Assembly: GCF_037992945.1 (NCBI RefSeq)
Contig: NZ_CP150304.1
Coordinates: 3,971,501-4,035,500, forward strand
Origin: Peribacillus sp. FSL E2-0218
GTDB lineage: Bacteria; Bacillota; Bacilli; Bacillales; DSM-1321
Reading direction: 5' to 3'
Length of the DNA stretch: 64,000 bases
Below are positions 52,698 to 61,617 of this stretch, piece by piece. The notes below the pieces were generated by a model. That model was not told where the DNA came from, did not search any database, and worked only from the letters and a program-made list of their open reading frames with translations. Made by a program: the position numbers and the translations under genes. Positions within the stretch are counted from its first letter, which is position 1. Each line of letters starts with the position of its first letter.

Positions 52698-53926
52698 ATG
52701 TTTACTGAATCCAATCTTTTGGAGAAAGGAATATCAAAATAAGTGAAAACCTCCGTTAAAGCAATGGTTAAATGGGCTATCTGTTCTTCAGTGTGATTGG
52801 GTGTGACATTCACCCTAAAGCGTTCTGTACCGACAGCTACTGTAGGTGAATTGATAGGTTGTAAGTATATCTGATGGTTTTCAAGCAGTCTCTTGGCTGC
52901 TTCCTTACATTTCTTCGCATCTCCGATTAAAACCGGAAGAATATGAGTCTCGCTTGCTGCCATTATCGGAATGCCTGCCTTCGTTAGATACTCTCTTAAA
53001 GTGTTTGTCTTCTCTTGCAGTACGATCCGCTCTTTATCCGATGATAGCAGATGTTGAATACTCGCGTGACAAGCCGCTATGACTGCGGGTGGCAGGGACG
53101 TGGTGAATATGAAGCCTGATGCAAACGAACGAACCGCATCGATTATTGAAACAGAAGCAGTAATATACCCTCCTATTACGCCAATGGCCTTGGCCATAGT
53201 GCCTTGAATGATATCCACTTTATGGGCAATGCCAAGTTCTGCAGCAATCCCTGCACCTCTGGGTCCATACATTCCAATGGCATGAACTTCATCGAGGAAA
53301 GTAATCGCGTTATACTTTTCAGCAAGGGCTACAATCTCTTCGATCGGCGAAATATCCCCATCCATTGAGTAAACCGATTCAAAAACAATGATCTTTGGTC
53401 TATCAAGGGGTTGTCCTTCCAATAATCCTTCTAAGTGAGCTACATCATTATGCTTAAATATCGATTTTTCAACTTTAGCACTGCCAATACCATTAATAAT
53501 GGACGCATGATTACGTTCATCCGAAAACACGATACAATTTGAGAATAGCTTTAATAGACATTGCAGTGTGGCATCATTTGACCCATAACCCGTAGGGAAA
53601 ACAAGAGCCGATTCTTTGCCATGCCATTCTGCAAGCGTTTTTTCCAGCTCCGCATATTGATAATGTGTCCCTCCTATATTACGAGATCCACCAGAGCCAG
53701 CCCCATACATATTAATTGCATCGTGCATGGCATCCGTTACTAGTGAGTGCTGGGACATCCCTAAATAATCATTGCTGCACCATACCACTACCGGTTTACC
53801 ATTTTCGTCACCATTCAACTTGGCTAAGGGATATTGACCATTTATACGATTCAACGTGACAAAACTGCGATATTGCCCGCTTTCTTTTAGTTTATTTAGC
53901 TCACCGTTAATGATTTTCTCATACAT
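52694..53926 (-). CDS. hemA: 5-aminolevulinate synthase-like alpha-oxoamine synthase
   Basis: 410 residues. Alpha-oxoamine synthases condense an acyl-CoA with an amino acid using pyridoxal phosphate. This one shows ALAS-type features rather than BioF/Kbl ones: QYRSFVTLNRINGQYPLA (Arg20), WCSNDYLGMSQH, GAGSGGSRNIGGTH (Ser81, Asn83), FKHNDVAHLE, ESVYSMDGDISPI, FLDEVHAIGMYGPRGAG, the PLP lysine in GTMAKAIG (Lys246) and GTERFRVN. It would make 5-aminolevulinate from glycine and succinyl-CoA. Bacillus normally makes haem by the C5 pathway, so the gene is unexpected; an alternative is a secondary-metabolism relative. AGGTGG precedes the ATG. Confidence 0.78.
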   Translation of the reverse strand: MYEKIINGELNKLKESGQYRSFVTLNRINGQYPLAKLNGDENGKPVVVWCSNDYLGMSQHSLVTDAMHDAINMYGAGSGGSRNIGGTHYQYAELEKTLAEWHGKESALVFPTGYGSNDATLQCLLKLFSNCIVFSDERNHASIINGIGSAKVEKSIFKHNDVAHLEGLLEGQPLDRPKIIVFESVYSMDGDISPIEEIVALAEKYNAITFLDEVHAIGMYGPRGAGIAAELGIAHKVDIIQGTMAKAIGVIGGYITASVSIIDAVRSFASGFIFTTSLPPAVIAACHASIQHLLSSDKERIVLQEKTNTLREYLTKAGIPIMAASETHILPVLIGDAKKCKEAAKRLLENHQIYLQPINSPTVAVGTERFRVNVTPNHTEEQIAHLTIALTEVFTYFDIPFSKRLDSVNI

Positions 53927-54306
53927 GATTTAACCACCTAAGTCATTTTATTTTTTACCCACTTAAATTATTAATAGAATGACAAATTGGCAATTTATCA
54001 GTGATGATATGAATAATTTAAATGGAATAATAAAGAAATATTACCAAATAAAAGAAAAATGTCAATTGAAATTATTATTTTAACATACATAATATTCTGA
54101 TATTTAATCATATACTCCTATCTCCCCTATTACAAATGCTATTCAGCAATAAAATATTATAAAAATACGTTCTATTTACCCAAGTACCTTGAACCTTTTT
54201 CTTCTAATCTGTCCCGCTAGCAAATGGAGACCAATTTGTCCCTTGAATTTGAAGTGGCCACTAGGAAAGTATAAAAGCGACCTCCATCCAGAACTATTTA
54301 CAACAA

Positions 54307-54347
54307 AAAGAATCCAACTCGGACCATGTCTTTCAAGTTGGATTCTT
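54307..54347. terminator. hairpin, possible terminator
   Basis: AGAATCCAACT / AGTTGGATTCT is an 11-bp perfect stem with a 16-base loop; only TT follows on the plus strand, with an A-rich left flank that would be T-rich for minus transcripts. Confidence 0.5.
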
Positions 54348-54432
54348 CCCCCCAGCAAATTTCAAATAAAATTAAATAGGCTATTCTTCAACTTCTTTAT
54401 ATGGTTTATCCTGCTCTACCTTCCCCCACAAA

Positions 54433-54464
54433 TAAAAAGCCCCTGACACTAGAAGTGCCAAGGG
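54433..54464 (-). terminator. terminator downstream of the SRPBCC gene
   Basis: On the minus strand CCCTTGGCACT pairs with AGTGTCAGGGG (one G.T), followed by CTTTTTATTT. Confidence 0.6.
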
Positions 54465-54476
54465 TTTGATAGAGTA

Positions 54477-54496
54477 TGAATGAATGAATGAATGAA
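54477..54496. repeat. tetranucleotide microsatellite (TGAA)5
   Basis: Five perfect TGAA copies stand between a terminator and the SRPBCC stop codon, in non-coding DNA. Confidence 0.9.
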
Positions 54497-54527
54497 TATT
54501 AATTGATTGCATCTTAAGTAACCTTAT

Positions 54528-54986
54528 TCATCCTCCACTGGACTCCGCTTCAGCTACATTCTTGACACGGTCCAAAAATTCAACGACCACTTTATCGGTG
54601 GCGAATAGTAATAACCATTTCAGGTACCATTTTAACGGGCGGCTGCTGACTGTGTATGTAAAGGAAGTTCTGCTGTCATTGATTTTATTCATTTCGTATA
54701 AAGCTGTAATTTCAAACATTTTGGCAAGGATGAAGCCTACTTTTAGCTTTTTCTCATCCGCTTCATTGGTATAGGCGAGTGTTTCGATATCATATTCTTC
54801 TGTTCGTTTGCCTTCTCTATATTTTTGGCGATATATGCTCCCGACCACTTCCTCCGTTATTTTGATGGGCTTTTGTTCAATCACTTGGGGCATGATTTTT
54901 TGCATATTTTCTACAGAACCGTCAAGATACCTCCATACATGTTCGATCGGAGCGTTTATTTCGATCTCTTTTTTCCACGATTTCAC
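54528..54986 (-). CDS. SRPBCC-family protein
   Basis: 152 residues: KKEIEINAPIEHVWRYLDGS at the start is the START/Bet v1-like signature, and KWYLKWLLLFATDKVVVEFL the end. Predicted ligand-binding or cyclase-like fold; ligand unknown. It is a different subfamily from the decayed SRPBCC gene at 4 kb. The start is a GTG at 54986 after AGAGGTGATG. It stands alone between the ALAS and tetritol operons. Confidence 0.75.
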   Translation of the reverse strand: MKSWKKEIEINAPIEHVWRYLDGSVENMQKIMPQVIEQKPIKITEEVVGSIYRQKYREGKRTEEYDIETLAYTNEADEKKLKVGFILAKMFEITALYEMNKINDSRTSFTYTVSSRPLKWYLKWLLLFATDKVVVEFLDRVKNVAEAESSGG

Positions 54987-55109
54987 TGAACATCACCTCT
55001 ATCTCGATTATATTTACTTTTTCAGGAAAATCCAAACAGTTTAATTTAAAGAAGAAGGTAAAATCAAAAAAATCGTAAAAGTGTCCTTTTACGATTTGAC
55101 ATAAGGTAT

Positions 55110-55245
55110 TATACTCATTGGAATGTTGTTCAAACCGATCCCAGCTTGGCATACTGACAACAGTAACTTCAAAACCTTCTTTTCCTAGTGTATGTTGAGC
55201 TGCAACAGCAAGAGCCACTTCAGAATTGGAGGCAAGTAGCTAGCT
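55110..55245 (-). pseudogene. transketolase C-terminal remnant
   Basis: LASNSEVALAVAAQHTLGKE and GFEVTVVSMPSWDRFEQHSN match the end of transketolases (LxTGSEVxLAxxAQ, VSMPSWDRFE). There is no start codon and the sequence diverges after NEYNT. The remnant follows the GlpX gene on the same strand, so the tetritol operon probably once ended with a dedicated transketolase. Confidence 0.75.
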
Positions 55246-55368
55246 AACGCCGTTTCTTTTGATCAGCTAAAACATAAACTCCGCACTTCACACTTTCATA
55301 CGCCTGCTCTTACAAGGGTCGGTAACTCTTGACGTATTAGTGCAGTAGTCTTGTCGGTTCCTCCAATT

Positions 55369-56343
55369 TCAAATGAATGGAACTTTGTGGCGCGCTTCGA
55401 TAAACTGCGACTGCTCCGCTGTCGCAACGAAAGAGTGTGTTATCAGCTTATGGTTCCTTTTGCGGACACCTTTTAATAAAGGGCCGTCTGTAATCCCTGT
55501 TGCGACAAAGAAACAATCATGGGATTTCACGATGTCATCCATCGTCAACAGAGCATGAGGGTTGGCAATCCCCATCTTCTTACATCGTACAAGTTCCTTT
55601 TCAGATTTGGGAACAAGTCGACCTTGGAAATCACCGCCAAGACATTTCAATGCAACTGCAGCAATCACACCCTCAGGGGCACCGCCTGTTCCAACAAGGA
55701 TATCGACATCCAATTCGTCAACCGCTGTAGCTATTGCTCCTGTAATATCCACATCTGAAAATAATCGAACTTTTGCTCCGAGATTAAATACTTGTTTCAT
55801 TAAATGATTGTGACGCGTACGTTCCTGCATCATGACTGTCAGTTCACTTACATCCTTGCCAAGTACCTTTGCGACGGACTTCATGTTTTCTGTAAGGGAC
55901 GCTTCGATATTGATACAGCCCTTCGCCTCCGGGCCGACTGCCATTTTTTCCATATACATATCCGGTGCATGCAAGAGGGTGCCACGTTTAGCTACAGCAA
56001 TAACTGCTAGCGAATTATCTTGCCCTTTTGAAACGAGGGTCGTCCCTTCTATTGGGTCAACGGCAATATCCACTTGAGGTTCAGTGCCGGCACCAAGATT
56101 CTCACCGATGTACAGCATCGGTGCTTCATCCATTTCACCTTCGCCAATGACAATTGACGCATTCATATTTATGCGGTTCATCTCATCGCGCATTGCTGTC
56201 GTTCCAGCTTGGTCCGTACCGATTTTATTGCCTTTTCCAATCCAAGGATAGGCCGCAATTGCCGCTTTTTGAGCGACGGCCAAAAAGTCACCGGCTAGTG
56301 ATTGAACATCTTCTTTTTGCTTAACGTTCACAATAGACAACAC
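55369..56343 (-). CDS. glpX: class II fructose-1,6-bisphosphatase (GlpX)
   Basis: 324 residues. Metal-site motifs are VIGEGEMDEAPML (about 65-77), IAVDPIEGTT (about 93-102) and VDILVGTGGAPEGV. It removes the 1-phosphate from fructose- or sedoheptulose-1,7-bisphosphate. In this operon it probably helps route erythrose-4-phosphate through sugar phosphates when a tetritol is the carbon source (inference). The start is a GTG at 56343 after AAGGGG. It lies about 140 bases after dhaL. Confidence 0.87.
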   Translation of the reverse strand: MLSIVNVKQKEDVQSLAGDFLAVAQKAAIAAYPWIGKGNKIGTDQAGTTAMRDEMNRINMNASIVIGEGEMDEAPMLYIGENLGAGTEPQVDIAVDPIEGTTLVSKGQDNSLAVIAVAKRGTLLHAPDMYMEKMAVGPEAKGCINIEASLTENMKSVAKVLGKDVSELTVMMQERTRHNHLMKQVFNLGAKVRLFSDVDITGAIATAVDELDVDILVGTGGAPEGVIAAVALKCLGGDFQGRLVPKSEKELVRCKKMGIANPHALLTMDDIVKSHDCFFVATGITDGPLLKGVRKRNHKLITHSFVATAEQSQFIEARHKVPFI

Positions 56344-56486
56344 GAATCAGCCCCTTCGTTATTCATAATTGTGTATTTTTATTCATTTATAAGCGAGATT
56401 CACCCGCATATTTTGGCATTTCCATAAGTCGAAACAATCAAAATATTTTCGATATGCGGTGAATTTTTTTTATTGGATGTGTTGAA

Positions 56487-57137
56487 TTATACTGTTTGAG
56501 CCGATTTAATGGTTGTTAAAAAAGTGTTAAGAATCATGTAAGAAGAAGCGGCACCAGGATCCTTCGTCCCAAGTGAGCGTTCACCAAGACGGCTTGAACG
56601 TCCGCGCTTAGAAAGCAATCCTTTTGTTGACTCCATTCCTAGCTCTGCCGCTTTCACCGCTTCCGTAAAAGAGGCAACGAAGTCATTCGTATGTGCAAAA
56701 TTCGATTGCAAGCTTTCAGCTGCTGGATGCAGTGTATCTATCATCGTTTTATCGCCAACTTCCGCTTTGCCCCGTTCCTTGATTCCATCCACAAAAGCCA
56801 CCCAGAAATCCTTTAATTCTTGATCTCCAAGTTCCAACTTTCCTTGAAATGCTTTCGCACCCCTCATAAAACCAGTTGCATATAGAGGACCAACAGATGA
56901 CCCGACAGCACTTAAAAACGTACGGCCTGCTAAAATGCTAATTCTTGAGCAGTCCTCCTCGTCTTTCAGTTCGCCATCCAGTTTTTCGTTAACCGCCTGC
57001 CAGCCAATGGACATCGTGACTCCATGATCGCCGTCACCCAGCTTCCGGTCTAATTCACACAAGTAATCTTTTTGTTCTTCAATCATCGTTACAACGTTTT
57101 TCAAAAAGGCCTTGAATTCTGCAGCTGTTATCTTCAT
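56487..57137 (-). CDS. dhaL: DhaL-type kinase subunit (ATP-binding)
   Basis: 216 residues. LDRKLGDGDHGVTMSIG (about 33-50) supplies the Asp residues that bind Mg-ATP in DhaL; a later SSRLGERSLGTKDPGAAS completes the domain. It pairs with the separate DhaK protein upstream to phosphorylate a ketose. ATP-type dihydroxyacetone kinases have K and L domains fused; here they are split. The ATG at 57137 follows AAGGAGG. No DhaM/PTS subunit gene is seen, so ATP is a likely donor (inference). Confidence 0.87.
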   Translation of the reverse strand: MKITAAEFKAFLKNVVTMIEEQKDYLCELDRKLGDGDHGVTMSIGWQAVNEKLDGELKDEEDCSRISILAGRTFLSAVGSSVGPLYATGFMRGAKAFQGKLELGDQELKDFWVAFVDGIKERGKAEVGDKTMIDTLHPAAESLQSNFAHTNDFVASFTEAVKAAELGMESTKGLLSKRGRSSRLGERSLGTKDPGAASSYMILNTFLTTIKSAQTV

Positions 57138-57150
57138 CGCTAGCTCCTCC

Positions 57151-58155
57151 TTATATTTGGACATACATTGGACAGTCTGCAGGGTGGTCTATAAATTCTG
57201 CCAATTCTTCATCTAATTTTGTAATGGTAACAGACGCACCGCCCATTTCAAGAGATGTGCTGTAGCTTCCTACATAGGAACGGTGTATTATAATGCCTTT
57301 GTCACTTAAAATTTGTTCTACACGTCTGAACATTATATATAGTTCCATGTTTGTAGTGGAGCCTAATCCGTTTACAAGAACAGCTACTTTTTCTCCTGAT
57401 ACAACTGGCATGTCTATCAAAATGTCATGCATAAGGCGTTCGACCACCTGATCAGCCGGCAGCAAGTCACCTTTTTCGAGTCCAGGTTCACCGTGGTGAC
57501 CAAGACCGATTTCCATTTCGTTATCAGCAAGTTCAAAGCTCGGCTTTCCTGTTTGTGGTAGTGAACACGGTGTTAAACCGACGCCCATTGTCCGTGTGTA
57601 ATCGTTTGCTTTTTGAGCCACTCGTACAACATCAGCCAAGTTATATCCTTTATCAGCTGCAGCCCCCGCTGCCTTCGTGACGAAAAATTCCCCTGCGATC
57701 CCTCTGCGTTTTTGTTTTTCTTCTTTTGGCGCGGAAGCTACATCATCCGTTACAAGCACGGAACCAACACGGATATCGCTTTCAAGATCAGCCAGTTCTG
57801 CCGCCATGCCGAAGTTCATTACGTCCCCTGCATAGTTGCCATATATATAAATAACGCCTTTTCCTTTATCAATGGCTTTCGTCGCTTCCAAAATGGGATC
57901 CGGAGGAGGAGAAGAAAAAATATTCCCTACGGCAACACCATCAGCCATGCCATCACCCACATACCCAATAAATGCTGGTTCGTGGCCCGATCCACCGCCG
58001 ATGAGAACGCCTACTTTTCCGTCTCTTGTTTCCTTCGCCGTAATAAGTGCACGGTCGTTTTCAGCTAATTGCCTTACATGTTTCGGATAAGCTTTTGCAT
58101 ATCCTTCAATCATTTCTTCCACAACTCTCATTGGATCATTAATGAGCTTTTTCAT
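57151..58155 (-). CDS. dhaK: DhaK-type kinase subunit, probable erythrulose kinase
   Basis: 334 residues. GGGSGHEPAFIGYVGDGM (about 53-70) is the substrate-binding loop. His221 in LGHHGEPG is the residue that binds the ketose carbonyl covalently. The family phosphorylates dihydroxyacetone or tetruloses. Within a tetritol operon next to rpiB and an eltD-like dehydrogenase, erythrulose is the likely substrate, as shown for DerK/LerK of mycobacteria. It overlaps the end of rpiB by 17 bases; AAGGAG precedes the ATG. Confidence 0.85.
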   Translation of the reverse strand: MKKLINDPMRVVEEMIEGYAKAYPKHVRQLAENDRALITAKETRDGKVGVLIGGGSGHEPAFIGYVGDGMADGVAVGNIFSSPPPDPILEATKAIDKGKGVIYIYGNYAGDVMNFGMAAELADLESDIRVGSVLVTDDVASAPKEEKQKRRGIAGEFFVTKAAGAAADKGYNLADVVRVAQKANDYTRTMGVGLTPCSLPQTGKPSFELADNEMEIGLGHHGEPGLEKGDLLPADQVVERLMHDILIDMPVVSGEKVAVLVNGLGSTTNMELYIMFRRVEQILSDKGIIIHRSYVGSYSTSLEMGGASVTITKLDEELAEFIDHPADCPMYVQI

Positions 58156-58621
58156 GTTTTGCTGCAGCTCCTTTCAAAAAATCCTGCTCTTTATCCATTA
58201 TTTGCTGAACTTTTCTTGCTGAGTTACCACCCGGAAATTCAGACTCTAAATACACCTTCACTATATTTTTAGCTGGTTCGATTCCAATCACCTTTGCACC
58301 CATTGTTAACACTTGTGCATCGTTACTTTTTTGCGAACGTTCCGCTGAATATGTGTCATGGCAAAGAGCTGCACGAATACCTGGGACTTTTCCTGCCGCA
58401 ATCGCCATTCCGATACCTGTACCACAAACTAAAATGGCACGATCCAATTTTTGCTCATTAATGTCATTAGCTACCTGAAAAGCTACTCCTGGATAATCAA
58501 TCTCGGTACATGAATCTTCAGAACCGTAATCCACAACTTCGTGTCCCAATTCTTGAATATAATCTTTCAAACTATCTTTCATATTAAAAGCATTATGATC
58601 AGAACCTAACCCAATTTTCAT
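58139..58621 (-). CDS. rpiB: RpiB-type sugar phosphate isomerase
   Basis: 160 residues: MKIGLGSDHNAFNMKDSLKD, DYPGVAFQVAND, and CGTGIGMAIAAGKVPGIRAA with the active-site Cys in VCGTGIG (about residue 66). RpiB/LacAB isomerases interconvert aldose and ketose phosphates. In this operon it should convert erythrulose-4-phosphate to erythrose-4-phosphate (DerI-like; inference). The ATG at 58621 is preferred over the in-frame 58639, with AAGGGCG upstream. Confidence 0.85.
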   Translation of the reverse strand: MKIGLGSDHNAFNMKDSLKDYIQELGHEVVDYGSEDSCTEIDYPGVAFQVANDINEQKLDRAILVCGTGIGMAIAAGKVPGIRAALCHDTYSAERSQKSNDAQVLTMGAKVIGIEPAKNIVKVYLESEFPGGNSARKVQQIMDKEQDFLKGAAAKHEKAH

Positions 58622-58769
58622 TATACAACGCCCTTTCATGTTATTTCCGCTTTATTATCATCATTCTCCACTTCATTTTTTTCATTATTGAATCGATAAA
58701 TATTATCATTCGTTTGCATATATCTTTGTTCACGGGTGAATTCGATAGAAAATGATGATGATCGTTCAA

Positions 58770-60041
58770 TCATTGCACTACTGGCATGTTAGAAGACGTA
58801 TCCACTGTTTCTGTTTCTATTTTTTTAGGTAATGTAACAAATTTCATCATGAACGCACTGATCAAATACAATCCTGTATAGATCCAAATGATGCCTACAG
58901 TTCCGACACTTCCAATGAAAAGACCGACAAGAGCCGGACCAACGAATGTACTCAGACCAGCACCCAGGTTCAGAATGGACATTGCAGCTCCGCGGTTTTC
59001 CGGGGCTAGTGATGGGATCAATGCGGAAAGGGGCACGTATGCAGCAAGACAAGCACCGAAACAAATGGCAACAATTGTTGCCGCCATGTAATTCGCTCCA
59101 AGAAAGAAAGGAGTATAATAGAGTGCCGCTGTGAATACAGCACATCCTACACCGCCAAACCACATAACTGTGTTGCGCCAACCGAATTTATCGCCGATAA
59201 TACCCCATATCAGGTTAAAAATCACATTACTGGACCATAATGCACCATAAATCTGTAACCATTCAGTTCGGGTAAATCCAATTTCCATCATATAAGCTGG
59301 AAGAAACACAACAAATCCGTATGCGCCTGCCGTGTTGATCGTACGAACGATGCCTCCAAGCCCGACTTTCGGACGCTCGAATGCTATGGTGATTCCCTTG
59401 GAAATATATTTAAGTGCTTCCGCTTTAGAATTGAATTTCCTTCCATTACTTTCCTTATCTTTGTTTAAGGAAATGGCAATAATGGCTCCAAGTGTCACAA
59501 ATACAAGGGCACTCCAAAGCGTTTTCAATTCTCCTAGATAAGAAAGGGCAAAGCTGGAGTAATAAGCTCCAAGAACATTCAATCCTCCGGCAAACGAGAC
59601 CCAGAACCAGCCGACAGCCGTTCCTAGTCTTTCTGCCGGCGCGTAATAGGTCAGCCAAACGAGGAAAGAGTAGGCAAACAAAGGGTAACCAAGTCCCCGA
59701 AGTGAATAGGTAGGAAGCATGATTGCCAGATTCATTGTAGGGAGACCGAACGTTAAAAAAACCAGAGTTCCCGCTATGAATAGAGCCACCCCGAAGGACA
59801 TGGCTTTGCGAGGACCCAATACTTCAGCTAGGACGCCGGAAAGCCAGGCAGCAATGGCAACAGCGAAACCATATACACTAAACAGAAGGGCAGATTGCTG
59901 AACACTTAATCCATTATCGATTAGATAGGAAGATAGCCATCCCAATTCCAAACCGTCACCCATCATAAACAGCAGTACACCAAGATACCCCATTGCCATT
60001 TTGGAATCCATCCCCAGCTTCCCTAATAGTCCCTGATTCAT
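58770..60041 (-). CDS. MFS polyol permease (CsbX-like)
   Basis: 423 residues and 12 membrane helices. LGPRKAMSFGVALFIAGTLV is the motif A region; the FMMGDGLELGWLSSYLIDNG start and SLRGLGYPLFAYSFLVWLTY segment match the polyol permease family (RbtT, DalT, CsbX). It probably takes up a tetritol by proton symport. It lies between the dehydrogenase and rpiB genes on the same strand. AGGAGG precedes the ATG. Confidence 0.83.
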   Translation of the reverse strand: MNQGLLGKLGMDSKMAMGYLGVLLFMMGDGLELGWLSSYLIDNGLSVQQSALLFSVYGFAVAIAAWLSGVLAEVLGPRKAMSFGVALFIAGTLVFLTFGLPTMNLAIMLPTYSLRGLGYPLFAYSFLVWLTYYAPAERLGTAVGWFWVSFAGGLNVLGAYYSSFALSYLGELKTLWSALVFVTLGAIIAISLNKDKESNGRKFNSKAEALKYISKGITIAFERPKVGLGGIVRTINTAGAYGFVVFLPAYMMEIGFTRTEWLQIYGALWSSNVIFNLIWGIIGDKFGWRNTVMWFGGVGCAVFTAALYYTPFFLGANYMAATIVAICFGACLAAYVPLSALIPSLAPENRGAAMSILNLGAGLSTFVGPALVGLFIGSVGTVGIIWIYTGLYLISAFMMKFVTLPKKIETETVDTSSNMPVVQ

Positions 60042-60123
60042 CGTTTTTCCTCCTCTTCATCTCTTTTCATTTCCAAAAAACAGGTTCCGAAACGAAGAAG
60101 GAACCTATTCGACTATGATAGTT

Positions 60124-61248
60124 TTATAGATTTGGGTTTAAGATGACCTTTAATGACTCTTTTCCGCTTTTCACCAGTTGAAATCCTTTTTCAAATTCTT
60201 CAAGTGAAAGTTCATGTGTGACAACGCCTTCTGTAGGAAGATCACCGTTAGCAATGCCTTTAATAACGGGCTCATAGCAGTATGGACCAAGGTGAGAACC
60301 CAGTACATCAAGTTCTTTCCGGTCACTGATAATGCTCCAATCCACTGTTACCGGTTCTTTAAATACGCTGAATTCAACGAAACGCCCCAGTTTACGAATC
60401 ATGTTCAACCCTTGTTCAACGGATTTTTGGGCTCCAGTCGCTTCAATGTAGATGTCGCAGCCATAACCGTCCGTCAACTGTTTTACAATCGCGTTTACAT
60501 CATCTTTTGCTGGGTTCAATACCATATCCGCACCGAATTGTTTCGCCATTTCTAAACGCTCTTCAAACAGGTCAAGGACAATTAATTTGCCAGGTCCTGA
60601 TTTTTTGATTGCACCTATCATCCCCAGTCCGAGTGTTCCAGCCCCTGCCAGTACAACCACATCTCCCAATTGAATTTGTGCCCGCTCAACGGCATGATAG
60701 GAACACGCATAAGGTTCAATCAGAATTGCTTTTTCAATTGGAAGATTTTCCGGCACCTTATAATTAATCGCTTCTTTTGTGAATTTCATATATTCGGCCA
60801 TACCGCCATTTACATTGTTCTGGAAACCATACAAGTCATGTTTTTCACACATCCAGTATTGGCCTCGGTTACAGAAGCGACAGTCCCAGCAAGGAACGAT
60901 CTGTTCGGATATAATACGGTCACCAATTTTAAAGTCTCCTTTGACTCCCTCACCAAGTGAGACAACATGACCGATGAATTCATGACCCGGAATCATTGGC
61001 GCTTTAATGTATGCCGGCTGCTGATCGTCTCCCCAAAAGCTTGGCGCCCCGTCAAACGCCTTCAAGTCTCCGGCACAAATACCGCATGCCTCAACTTTGA
61101 CTAAAATTTCACCATCTCCGATTTGCGGAACAGGGACTTCTTCAAGGCGATAATCACCTGGGGAATAAGCCACAACCGCTTTCATTGTTGCTGGGGTTGA
61201 TTGATTATTTTTATTTTCTTGTACCGCTGTTTCATGACTTTGGACCAT
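60124..61248 (-). CDS. eltD: erythritol/L-threitol dehydrogenase-like zinc enzyme
   Basis: 374 residues. An N-terminal tail of 21 residues is followed by TMKAVVAYSPGDYRLEEVPV. Catalytic zinc ligands are Cys55 or Cys58 (ACGICAGD) and His89-Glu90 (GHEF). Structural zinc site Cys120/123/126/134. NAD motif LAGAGTLGLG. It resembles EltD of mycobacteria, which oxidises erythritol to D-erythrulose and L-threitol to L-erythrulose. First gene of the leftward operon, divergent from DeoR. AGGAG precedes the ATG. Confidence 0.82.
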   Translation of the reverse strand: MVQSHETAVQENKNNQSTPATMKAVVAYSPGDYRLEEVPVPQIGDGEILVKVEACGICAGDLKAFDGAPSFWGDDQQPAYIKAPMIPGHEFIGHVVSLGEGVKGDFKIGDRIISEQIVPCWDCRFCNRGQYWMCEKHDLYGFQNNVNGGMAEYMKFTKEAINYKVPENLPIEKAILIEPYACSYHAVERAQIQLGDVVVLAGAGTLGLGMIGAIKKSGPGKLIVLDLFEERLEMAKQFGADMVLNPAKDDVNAIVKQLTDGYGCDIYIEATGAQKSVEQGLNMIRKLGRFVEFSVFKEPVTVDWSIISDRKELDVLGSHLGPYCYEPVIKGIANGDLPTEGVVTHELSLEEFEKGFQLVKSGKESLKVILNPNL

Positions 61249-61617
61249 TCAACATCTCTCCTCGAATATTTTTTCCTGGATAACGCTTACATAATCGGTG
61301 TAAAATGAAAATTTTCAGTCAAGCCTCTTAACATTTACAGTTTTTCTCTGTTTTCTATTTTCAGTATATTACATTTATTATTGAAGGGTCAATATTTATT
61401 ATCGTTTATTTTCATTTTATTTTTCGTTTTCTTTCGATTTTCAATTACTTTAGATAAATATACAAAAATGATGTATGATAATATTGAAAGAAAATTCAAT
61501 TAGTCGATTCCATTCAGCCTCTTTTGAATCATAAATGCTTCTTATATATATAACTTGACTAGTAATCCGCTTTTGCAGCTAAACTGGATAAAATAACTTA
61601 GGTATATAGGTGATAAC
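61249..61617. promoter_or_regulatory. divergent control region, tetritol operon / DeoR
   Basis: 369 non-coding bases, very AT-rich. Between 61404 and 61445 the motif TTTTCATTTTA, TTTTCGTTTTC, TTTCGATTTTC recurs at about 10-base steps, with GAAAGAAAATTCAATT near 61485-61500 on the other side. Such phased repeats are usual DeoR operators (inference). The exact promoter elements could not be fixed. Confidence 0.45.

Larger units (their letters stand above)
53927..54527. other. 600-base intergenic region with three small elements
   Basis: 53.93-54.17 kb is very AT-rich and should contain the promoter of the ALAS-like operon. 54.18-54.30 kb contains a short stretch (minus strand GGRFYTFLVATSNSRDKL) that may be a coding remnant. 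Two hairpins and a TGAA microsatellite follow and are listed separately. No intact gene was found. Confidence 0.4.

Noticed and set aside
55519..55807. Several 60-80 codon plus-strand frames opposite glpX
   Set aside because: Antisense shadows of a well-supported gene.
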